Shown here: positions 8,968 through 16,674 of the stretch, in pieces
How positions within the stretch are numbered: the stretch's first letter is position 1
Layout: the number at the start of each line of letters is the position of its first letter
Assembly: GCF_001270065.2 (NCBI RefSeq)
Contig: NZ_LFYT02000039.1
Coordinates: 1 to 34,734 of the forward strand
Reading direction: 5' to 3'
Length of the DNA stretch: 34,734 bases
Origin: Limnohabitans planktonicus II-D5
GTDB lineage: Bacteria > Pseudomonadota > Gammaproteobacteria > Burkholderiales > Burkholderiaceae_C
Notes under the pieces: model-generated
Told to the model about the DNA's origin: nothing
Seen by the model: the letters and a program-made list of their open reading frames with translations, nothing else
The model's database searches: none
Translations under genes and position numbers: made by a program

Positions 8968-9721
8968 ACGCAACATCAAGCAATCAGCGAAACCGCCAGT
9001 GCCAGCTTCTGCAGAAGCCTTGTCTGCCATGCAGTCAGTTCTGACTAAACAAATTGGCAATGCAGTCAAGCAAATTGAAGCCTACATTGGCATCCAGCAT
9101 TACCTGAACACAGGCACTGTTCTGCCTTCATTTCATGGCTGGCCGATCAGCCCGGATCTTGGGCACTTTCTGATCGGTCGCATTGAATCTCAATCGTACG
9201 ATCTCATCATTGAATTCGGTTCAGGCGTATCAACTTGGGTGATTGCTCAAGTTCGAAAAAACAAAACCTTCCAACATTTGGCATTCGATCACTTGCCAGA
9301 GTTTTTTGAGAAAACCAAACAGCAACTGTCTGCACAGGGTCTGATTGCAGGGGTCGACCTGCGCCTGACACCGTTGATCCCTTGGGTGGGTCCAGATCAA
9401 GTGGTCTATCCCTACTATGGGTGTGATGCAGCATTGAGCGAGCATGCGGGGCTGCTCAACCAAGCAGGAAAACGATTGCTGGTGTTGATCGATGGACCGC
9501 CTGCATCCACCGGACACCATGCCCGATACCCTGCAATGGCGCACGTCTTAAGACATTTCCCATTGGCGGACGTGGATTTCTTAATGGATGACTACATCCG
9601 ACTCGATGAGCAAGAGATCCTGGACCGTTGGGTTTCGGAGCTGGATCAATCCCATGTGAACTATCAAAAAGAAATATTTCGTATGGAAAAAGACATTGCA
9701 ATGCTTTTTGTTAAAAAATGA
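8960..9721 (+). CDS. Class I SAM-dependent methyltransferase-like protein
   Basis: A 253-residue cytoplasmic protein. The segment YDLIIEFGSGVSTWVIAQV (from about residue 81) fits the SAM-binding glycine loop (motif I, E-x-G-S-G). LLVLIDGPPASTGHHARYP (from about 172) fits the acidic strand-4 region of Methyltransf_24-type enzymes found in glycan clusters. The N-terminus is basic. The start overlaps the coiled-coil gene's end by 8 bases, so the two are probably coupled. The substrate is unknown; O-methylation of a sugar is a reasonable inference from neighbouring nucleotide-sugar genes. A non-catalytic sugar-associated Rossmann protein cannot be excluded. Confidence 0.75.
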   Translation: MPKRNIKQSAKPPVPASAEALSAMQSVLTKQIGNAVKQIEAYIGIQHYLNTGTVLPSFHGWPISPDLGHFLIGRIESQSYDLIIEFGSGVSTWVIAQVRKNKTFQHLAFDHLPEFFEKTKQQLSAQGLIAGVDLRLTPLIPWVGPDQVVYPYYGCDAALSEHAGLLNQAGKRLLVLIDGPPASTGHHARYPAMAHVLRHFPLADVDFLMDDYIRLDEQEILDRWVSELDQSHVNYQKEIFRMEKDIAMLFVKK

Positions 9722-9754
9722 CGGTATTATCGTATTTCACGAATAAATGTTAAC

Positions 9755-10873
9755 ATGAAAATCCTCTCTGTCTTTGGAACCCGCCCTGAAGCCATCAAGA
9801 TGGCACCCATTGTCAATACGCTCCGCGCAGCGCCTGACATCCATTCAGAAGTGTGCGTCACAGCCCAGCACCGCCAAATGCTGGACCAGGTGTTAGAGCT
9901 GTTTGACATCCAGCCAGACCATGACCTCAACATCATGAAACCGGGACAAGACCTGACAGACATCACCAGCAACATCTTGCTGGGCATGCGTGACTTGTTC
10001 AAAAAGAACAAATACGACTTGTTGCTGGTGCATGGTGACACCACCACAACCATGGCGGCTGCACTGGCCGCTTTTTACGAAAAAATTCCAGTGGGTCATG
10101 TGGAGGCTGGTTTGCGAACGGGCAACATCTATGCGCCTTGGCCCGAAGAGATGAACCGCAGCATGGTGGGTCGCATCGCTGCCTTGCATTTTGCCCCCAC
10201 TGATCGTGCCAAAAACAGTCTGTTGCGTGAAGGTGTGGCGGACAAGCAAATCCTGGTGACAGGCAACACGGTCATTGATGCCCTGCAGCAAGTGGTTGAG
10301 AAGCTCAAAACCCCTGAACTGAGTGAAGAGTTCAAAAAGAAATTCAACTTTTTGAATCCACAAAAGCGCTTGATTTTGGTCACTGGGCACCGCCGTGAGA
10401 ATTTTGGTGATGGTTTTGAGCGTATTTGCCAAGCCCTGAAAACCCTCAGCGAGCGCCCTGATGTGCAAATTGTGTACCCCGTGCACCTGAATCCCTCGGT
10501 GCAAGAGCCTGTCAAGCGCATTTTGGGCAAGGCCAGCAATGTGCACCTCATCGAGCCGCAAGACTATTTGCCTTTTGTGTATCTGATGAGCCAAGCCCAC
10601 ATCATCATCACTGACTCGGGGGGGGTGCAAGAAGAAGCACCATCTTTGGGCAAGCCGGTGCTCGTAATGCGCGAAACCACTGAACGGCCAGAAGCTGTAG
10701 AGGCCGGAACAGTGAAATTGGTTGGCACTGATATTGCTTCTATTGTTTTTGAAGCCCACAGATTGCTTGATGACACTGCCGCCTACCAAGGCATGGCCCG
10801 TGCTCTCAATCCCTATGGAGACGGTTTGGCATCGAACCGAATCCTGACCGCCATTCGTTCATTCAAACCTTAA
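9755..10873 (+). CDS. wecB: UDP-N-acetylglucosamine 2-epimerase (non-hydrolysing)
   Basis: A 372-residue cytosolic enzyme interconverting UDP-GlcNAc and UDP-ManNAc, the first step towards ManNAcA. The N-terminus MKILSVFGTRPEAIKMAPIV is the family hallmark. HGDTTTTMAAA (about 92-102), the GHVEAGLRTG loop (about 113-122), TGHRRENFGDG (about 210) and SGGVQEEAPSLGKPV (about 288-302) are all intact. Length is typical. It lies 18 bases before wecC, so the two form one unit. No frameshift or missing catalytic residue was seen. Confidence 0.97.
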   Translation: MKILSVFGTRPEAIKMAPIVNTLRAAPDIHSEVCVTAQHRQMLDQVLELFDIQPDHDLNIMKPGQDLTDITSNILLGMRDLFKKNKYDLLLVHGDTTTTMAAALAAFYEKIPVGHVEAGLRTGNIYAPWPEEMNRSMVGRIAALHFAPTDRAKNSLLREGVADKQILVTGNTVIDALQQVVEKLKTPELSEEFKKKFNFLNPQKRLILVTGHRRENFGDGFERICQALKTLSERPDVQIVYPVHLNPSVQEPVKRILGKASNVHLIEPQDYLPFVYLMSQAHIIITDSGGVQEEAPSLGKPVLVMRETTERPEAVEAGTVKLVGTDIASIVFEAHRLLDDTAAYQGMARALNPYGDGLASNRILTAIRSFKP

Positions 10874-10891
10874 CTTCAAGAGAGTCACGTC

Positions 10892-12154
10892 ATGTTCAAT
10901 ACCATTTCAATGATTGGTCTGGGCTACATCGGCCTGCCTACTGCCACCATGTTTGCATCTCGCAAAAGAAAGGTGATTGGGGTTGATGTCAATCAACATG
11001 CGGTTGATACGATCAATCAAGGCAAGATTCACATCATTGAGCCTGACCTTGATATCTTGGTGCAAGCGGTGGTGCAACAAGGCTATTTGAGGGCAACCAC
11101 CAAGCCAGAACCCGCAGAGGCCTTCTTAATTGCAGTGCCTACGCCTTTTACCGACGGCCATAAGCCAGACCTGAGTTACATAGAGGCTGCTGCCAAGTCA
11201 ATTGCACCGGTGCTCGAAAAAGGTAATTTGGTCATTTTGGAGTCCACCTCTCCAGTGGGTACCACTGAAAAACTGGCTCAGTGGCTTGCTGAGGCTCGGC
11301 CAGATTTGACGTTTCCTCAACAAAAAGCTGAAGCGGCAGATATTCAGGTGGCCTATTGTCCAGAGCGCGTGTTGCCTGGCCGCGTGGTGCATGAACTGGT
11401 GTCGAACGACCGTGTACTGGGTGGCATGACAAGAACGGCCACATTCATGGCGGCGGCACTTTATAAGACATTTGTGCAGGGCGATTTGGTGGCCACCAAC
11501 GCACGAACTGCCGAGATGTGCAAACTCACGGAAAACAGCTTCCGCGATGTGAATATCGCATTTGCCAATGAACTTTCGATGATTTGCGATGACTTGCAAA
11601 TCAATGTATGGGAACTGATTGCTTTGGCCAATCGTCATCCCCGGGTCAATATTTTGCAACCCGGTTCAGGGGTGGGTGGACACTGTATTGCTGTCGATCC
11701 TTGGTTCATTGTGGACACCAGCCCCCAAATTGCCAACATCATCCGCACGGCGCGTGAAGTGAATGACTTCAAGCCGGAGTGGTTGCTCGACAAAATCAAG
11801 ATTGCAGTCACCGAGACCCTGTCACGTCAACCAGGTCGAAGCATGGCGGATATCAAGGTTGCGTGTTTAGGCCTTGCATTCAAGGCTGATATCGATGACT
11901 TGCGGGAAAGCCCAGCAGTTGAAATTACAAATAAAGTGATTCAGTTGGGCTGCCAAGTATTAGGTGTCGAACCGAACATCACAGAGCTGCCAAGCAAATT
12001 AAATGCTCACAACTTGCAATTAAGTTCACTCCAAGTAGCACTGGATAACGCGGATGTGGTGTGCGTATTGGTGAAACATGGCGTGTTCGTTGAGCACTTG
12101 GCTGACATCCGTGCACATGCACAAGTCATTGACGCAGTTGGACTATTGGCTTAA
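10892..12154 (+). CDS. wecC: UDP-N-acetyl-D-mannosaminuronate dehydrogenase
   Basis: A 420-residue NAD-dependent four-electron dehydrogenase oxidising UDP-ManNAc to UDP-ManNAcA. The N-terminal Rossmann motif GLGYIGLPTATMF is at about residues 9-21, followed by VPTPF and STSPVGTTEKL. The catalytic cysteine sits in GSGVGGHCIAVDPWF (Cys265). The C-terminal UDP-binding domain includes the LAFKADIDDLRESPA signature. Together with wecB it provides an activated amino-uronic acid. ManNAcA could also be made from other branches, but the WecC subtype is favoured by HCIAVDPWF and by the adjacent epimerase. Confidence 0.95.
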   Translation: MFNTISMIGLGYIGLPTATMFASRKRKVIGVDVNQHAVDTINQGKIHIIEPDLDILVQAVVQQGYLRATTKPEPAEAFLIAVPTPFTDGHKPDLSYIEAAAKSIAPVLEKGNLVILESTSPVGTTEKLAQWLAEARPDLTFPQQKAEAADIQVAYCPERVLPGRVVHELVSNDRVLGGMTRTATFMAAALYKTFVQGDLVATNARTAEMCKLTENSFRDVNIAFANELSMICDDLQINVWELIALANRHPRVNILQPGSGVGGHCIAVDPWFIVDTSPQIANIIRTAREVNDFKPEWLLDKIKIAVTETLSRQPGRSMADIKVACLGLAFKADIDDLRESPAVEITNKVIQLGCQVLGVEPNITELPSKLNAHNLQLSSLQVALDNADVVCVLVKHGVFVEHLADIRAHAQVIDAVGLLA

Positions 12155-12172
12155 ACCTATTTGTAGGCTGAC

Positions 12173-15100
12173 ATGAAACCCTCGATCGTTAGACAAGCGG
12201 CTGAAGCATTCCAATCTGGGCAATATGCTGAGGCATTTGAGTTTTATAAGCAAGCATCAAGCATGTTGGGCGAAAACATGTTCTGGGCGAATATTCGCAT
12301 GTGTGAACAGCGACTCTGGCGAACACAAGGAGGGCGTGATTATGCTCAGATACCATTAGCCAAGCTGCGTGTGGCTTGTGTGATGGATGAATTCACTTAC
12401 CACAGTTACGCGCCAGAATGTGAGTTATTTCAATTAACGCCTGATCATGTGATTCAGGAACTGGAAACATTCAACCCAGACTTGCTGTTCATTGAATCTG
12501 CTTGGCGCGGCAAGGATGATCTTTGGGACCGAAAAATTGCCACACTGAGTCAAGAATTGCGCAGTGCTTTGCAGTGGTGCAAATCAAAGCATATTCCTAC
12601 AATGTTCTGGAACAAAGAAGATCCGGTGCATTTCGATACATTCTTGACCATGGCACAACAGTTTGACCATGTGTTTACGACAGATATTGATTGTATTGCT
12701 CGCTACAAAGCTGCTTTTGGGCATCAGCGTGTTTATTTTCTTCCATTTGCTTGTCAACCCAAGACACACAATCCAATTGAACTATATGAACGCAAAGACG
12801 CATTTTGTTTTGCTGGTGCCTATTATGTTCGCTATCCAGAGCGTACGATTGACTTGGAAAATTTTGTAAAAGAATTTCCTAAATTCAGGCCTTTGGAAAT
12901 ATTTGACAGAAATTTCGGTAAAGAAGACAGTAATTACCAATTTCCAGATGCATACCAGCCTTATATTGTGGGAACATTGCCGTTCAACGAGATAGATAAG
13001 GCTTATAAGGGTTACAACTATTCAATTAATCTGAATTCAGTCAAGCAATCACAAACCATGTTTGCTCGGCGTGTGTATGAGTTGCTGGGGTCAAATACAT
13101 TGACAGTCAGTAATTTCTCGCGAGGCATACGCGTCATGTTTGGCGATTTGGTGCTTGTCAGCGACAGCGGGCAGGAGATCGTACAGCGTTTGCAGTCGAT
13201 GGACACTGAGCGCAGTTCTAAGCACCGTTTGGCTGGCCTTCGCAAGGTGATGCTCGAACATTCCTACGGTCAGCGTTTGTCATATATTGCCAGCAAAACG
13301 CTTCATCGGATGCGTCTCAATCCCTTACCATCCATTGTTGTTTTGGCATCCGTGAAAACTGTCATGGAATTCAAAAATATTGTGACCGGATTTTTAAATC
13401 AGAGTCATGAAAAAAAGAGATTGGTAATTATCATTGGTGACGCGGTGGATAATGGTCGCATGAAATTAAATGATGACCCATCAATAAAAATAATTAGTGA
13501 AGATAAAGATGGTGTAGTTAAATTTGGAGAACTTGTTCAGCAAGGGGATTGGATTTCCTTAATGCATGCTGAGGATTATTATGGGGAAAATTACTTACTC
13601 GATTTGGCAATTGCTACTCTGTATACGGATAAGGGGATTATTGGCAAGAAATCATTCTATCAATCAATTCAGGATGAAATACAACTGACAGAGCCGAATT
13701 CTTCTTATCAAGAGAGCGCATTCGTTGCTGTCCGATCCAGCATCATCAGTGCATCTCAAGTTGATAAAAAATTGGATATAAAATCTTGGATAAATAATAA
13801 TCGTGAATTATTTTATTCCATGGCAGGTTTATCTATCGATCCATTCAATTATTGTAAAAAAGGATGGTCTCATTCATCCATCGAAGCCATAAAAAAACGA
13901 GTTGATGATGAGGATTTGGATGTCGGTGTGTCCATCGATGAATTGATTTTGACGGCGGAGCAAATACCTCCCGCTCAATCTGATGAGTCAAGCGTACCCA
14001 CTTGGGATGCTCGTAAACTCATGGAATTGACGGGCAAAAGCACCAATGCAGCCGTTAAATTTGAAGTTGTTCCAGAAGGTTTCCGTGTGCAAGCATCACT
14101 GGAGGATGGAAAGCATCAATATATTTATTCAAAAGTTGATTTGCCGTTGTCACAGTTCACAGAAACTGATATGTTTTCAACGCACATGGACAACAGTCCT
14201 GGATTGAATTTGCAATATGTATTTGTATTTTTAGATGATAAGAAGCAAAAAATTAGCCATTCTATTCATACAGGTAATCGTAATCACAAGTCTGTTGTCC
14301 CTGAGAATACAACATTTGTACGATTAGGTTGGCGTGTCATGGGCACTGGTGTTACTACAGTGAAGATGCTCATGTGGGGGCACCGGCAACTTGCGCCAGA
14401 GCGTGTACTGGGTCGCAGTGATGTATTGGTATTGACCAACAATTACCCAACATATGATGATCTTTACAAAAATGGTTTTGTTCACAGTAGGGTGGTCGCT
14501 TATGCACAAAACGGCGTTAATGTCGATGTGTTCCGTTTGAGAAAAGATGAAACGCATTCTTTTCATGAATTTTCAGATGTAGATGTCATCACGGGTTCAC
14601 AGGAAGTTTTACATAGGCTTTTGACTGGTGGGCATTATAAAAGTGTATTGGTACATTTTTTGGATGCTGCTATGTGGGAGGTATTGCAGCATTACATCGA
14701 CAAAATAAAAGTTACTGTATGGGTTCATGGTGCTGAAATCCAGCCATGGCATAGACGTGAATATAATTATGAGAATGATGACCAGCGAAAGACTGCAATT
14801 TTGGAGAGTGATGTCAGAATGAAATTCTGGCAAAGTCTTCTTGGAAATATTTCGAATAATTTAAAATTTGTGTTTGTTTCTAAATACTTTTCTGAAGAAG
14901 TGATGCACGATCAGAAAATTAAAATCCAGAAAAATAATTTTAAAATAATTCATAATCCTATTGATACTGAATTGTTTTCATTCGTTTCAAAGGATGCAAG
15001 TCAGAGGAAGAGAATACTATCAATTAGGCCTTTTGCTTCAAGGCAATATGCAAATGATTTGAGTGTTCAAGCCATTCTTGCATTGTCGAAAAAGCCTTGG

Positions 15101-15538
15101 TTTAAAGAGTTGGAGTTTAGAATCATTGGAGATGGAAAACTCTTTGATGAAACTCTCGCACCTTTGCGTCATTTTGAAAATGTAATCATTGAGCAACGCT
15201 TTTTAAAACAATCTGAGATTGCTCAGTTGCATAAAGATTATGGTATTTTCCTGTGTCCTACCCGTTGGGATTCTCATGGCGTTTCCCGCGATGAAGCCAT
15301 GTCATCAGGCTTGATTCCTGTGACCAATGCTGTTGCTGCTATTCCAGAATTTGTGGATGAACGTTGTGGCTTTACTGCGCCTGGTGAGGATTGGCAAGGT
15401 TTAGCTGATGCTATTGCAAGGATGTATGATTCTCCAGAACTATTTTCCTCAATGTCAAAATCTGCCAGCCAACGTGTTCGAAACCAAAGCAACAAGAAAT
15501 TTATCATTGAACAGGAAATGAATATTTTTAACTCTTAA
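12173..15538 (+). CDS. Multi-domain glycosyltransferase: CgeB-like + GT2-like + beta domain + GT4
   Basis: An 1121-residue protein. Residues 1-60 look TPR-like. Residues about 64-370 form a CgeB-like glycosyltransferase domain (KLRVACVMDEF, FIESAWRGKDDLW, VFTTDIDCIARYK, FAGAYYVRYPERT, MFARRVYELLGSNTLTVSNF). Residues about 384-600 resemble a degenerate GT2/GT-A unit (PLPSIVVLASVK, DWISLMHAEDYYGENYLL). Residues about 629-735 are probably all-beta and end in VRLGWRVMGTG. Residues about 750-1120 are GT4 (VLVLTNNYPTY, HNPIDTELF, CPTRWDSHGVSRDEAMSSG), with an Asp-x7-Glu version of the usual E-x7-E motif. The first three domains are paralogous to the protein at 16675. From about 12.7 kb the DNA becomes markedly AT-rich, suggesting horizontal origin. 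Acceptor and donor are unknown. Confidence 0.88.
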   Translation: MKPSIVRQAAEAFQSGQYAEAFEFYKQASSMLGENMFWANIRMCEQRLWRTQGGRDYAQIPLAKLRVACVMDEFTYHSYAPECELFQLTPDHVIQELETFNPDLLFIESAWRGKDDLWDRKIATLSQELRSALQWCKSKHIPTMFWNKEDPVHFDTFLTMAQQFDHVFTTDIDCIARYKAAFGHQRVYFLPFACQPKTHNPIELYERKDAFCFAGAYYVRYPERTIDLENFVKEFPKFRPLEIFDRNFGKEDSNYQFPDAYQPYIVGTLPFNEIDKAYKGYNYSINLNSVKQSQTMFARRVYELLGSNTLTVSNFSRGIRVMFGDLVLVSDSGQEIVQRLQSMDTERSSKHRLAGLRKVMLEHSYGQRLSYIASKTLHRMRLNPLPSIVVLASVKTVMEFKNIVTGFLNQSHEKKRLVIIIGDAVDNGRMKLNDDPSIKIISEDKDGVVKFGELVQQGDWISLMHAEDYYGENYLLDLAIATLYTDKGIIGKKSFYQSIQDEIQLTEPNSSYQESAFVAVRSSIISASQVDKKLDIKSWINNNRELFYSMAGLSIDPFNYCKKGWSHSSIEAIKKRVDDEDLDVGVSIDELILTAEQIPPAQSDESSVPTWDARKLMELTGKSTNAAVKFEVVPEGFRVQASLEDGKHQYIYSKVDLPLSQFTETDMFSTHMDNSPGLNLQYVFVFLDDKKQKISHSIHTGNRNHKSVVPENTTFVRLGWRVMGTGVTTVKMLMWGHRQLAPERVLGRSDVLVLTNNYPTYDDLYKNGFVHSRVVAYAQNGVNVDVFRLRKDETHSFHEFSDVDVITGSQEVLHRLLTGGHYKSVLVHFLDAAMWEVLQHYIDKIKVTVWVHGAEIQPWHRREYNYENDDQRKTAILESDVRMKFWQSLLGNISNNLKFVFVSKYFSEEVMHDQKIKIQKNNFKIIHNPIDTELFSFVSKDASQRKRILSIRPFASRQYANDLSVQAILALSKKPWFKELEFRIIGDGKLFDETLAPLRHFENVIIEQRFLKQSEIAQLHKDYGIFLCPTRWDSHGVSRDEAMSSGLIPVTNAVAAIPEFVDERCGFTAPGEDWQGLADAIARMYDSPELFSSMSKSASQRVRNQSNKKFIIEQEMNIFNS

Positions 15539-15570
15539 ATTGAATAATATTTTTGGGCATTAATTCATTC

Positions 15571-16647
15571 ATGCTTAAATTAATTATTTCAATATTTATT
15601 TATTTTTGTCCGGCAATTGCCATTTCTGATGAGGTGGTGTTGGTTTCGCTTTTTTCTGTTCAGAATCAAATATCAAAATTTGGAGGTGGAAAGACGTTTA
15701 ATCAATGTAGAAATTTACCTTCATTGCCACACAAAGTAGAGTCTGTATCATATTACACTGACAAGAAATCGTCTGTTGTTGATTTGACACTTCATGCGCG
15801 TTTTTTGGAGCTCAGAAAAGTTATTTCAGATGCACAAAATTACTTGGCTACGCAAAATATACACTTAATCACGTCTACCTCTTCCTCAAGGTCGAGTATT
15901 GCTGAATGCAGTGTGAAGCATCTTTTGCAATTTGCCAAAGATGATGCATTCACAGGCTCAGATGATATACGTGGTGGCGGTGCCATACGTTTGATGTCAG
16001 TCACACCATTGATGACTTATTTATTATTGCGTGATGCTGGTTCGATTGAACCCGAACAAGATATTTTGATACGTTCATGGATAACTCGCTTGGTTGATCG
16101 TTTACTTTGGCTTGAAAATAAATACAAATATGACAACAACATAGAGGACTGGACTGGTGCAGCATTTGCATTATCAGCGGTTGCATTGAATAGACCGCAA
16201 TTGCTTGAGCATGCCATACAAATTGCACGCAAAAAATCCCAAATGGTAAATGCAGATGGTTTTTTACCTGCGGAACTAGATCGTGGTCAAATGGCTGTAG
16301 TTTACAACTTGTCGGCCTTGCAAGCTTTATCAATCATTATTTCTGTTGCTCAGGCTAACGGCATTGATCTGTTGAGTCCCCCTTCCCATGATGGTCTTTT
16401 TCGCATGATGCAAAGAATGTTGCGAATTATTGAAGATCCCGAATCTTTCCTTCCATTTGCAACGACACCTGAAGCTATTTCCAGTGTGCATTTTGATCGT
16501 CAAAATATGGGATGGCTACTTACCTATTTTTTAAAGTCAAAAGATTTACGTGCTTTAAAAATTATTTGCGACAAGAAACCCTTGTATTCTTGGAGGACCG
16601 GGGGTGATTGGTTTGTTTTATTTGGAAATCCCAATGCGTGCTCCTAG
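15571..16647 (+). CDS. Exported alginate lyase (AlgL, PL5)-like protein with altered active site
   Basis: A 358-residue protein from ATG 15571; an in-frame TTG at 15553 would add six residues and is less likely. A signal peptide (MLKLIISIFIYFCPAIA) predicts periplasmic location. The body aligns by eye with AlgL as I recall it: CRNLPSLP near the mature N-terminus, VNADGFLPAELDRG, ALSIIISVAQANGIDL and the terminal WRTGGDW region. Length is close to AlgL (about 367). At the recalled catalytic positions, the Asn-His pair becomes Asn190-Ile191, the Arg becomes Met241 and the Tyr becomes Ser248. It may therefore be a non-catalytic glycan-binding relative or a lyase of changed mechanism. It sits between two CgeB-like glycosyltransferase genes in AT-rich DNA. 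The family call rests on remembered sequence and needs a profile search. Confidence 0.7.
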   Translation: MLKLIISIFIYFCPAIAISDEVVLVSLFSVQNQISKFGGGKTFNQCRNLPSLPHKVESVSYYTDKKSSVVDLTLHARFLELRKVISDAQNYLATQNIHLITSTSSSRSSIAECSVKHLLQFAKDDAFTGSDDIRGGGAIRLMSVTPLMTYLLLRDAGSIEPEQDILIRSWITRLVDRLLWLENKYKYDNNIEDWTGAAFALSAVALNRPQLLEHAIQIARKKSQMVNADGFLPAELDRGQMAVVYNLSALQALSIIISVAQANGIDLLSPPSHDGLFRMMQRMLRIIEDPESFLPFATTPEAISSVHFDRQNMGWLLTYFLKSKDLRALKIICDKKPLYSWRTGGDWFVLFGNPNACS

Positions 16648-16674
16648 AAAGTAAAAAATTTTTATTTACTAATT

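Noticed and set aside
12173..15538. Frameshifted fusion of separate glycosyltransferase genes
   Set aside because: One continuous frame with a plausible domain order, and the 681-residue paralogue has the same first three domains, so the fusion appears genuine.
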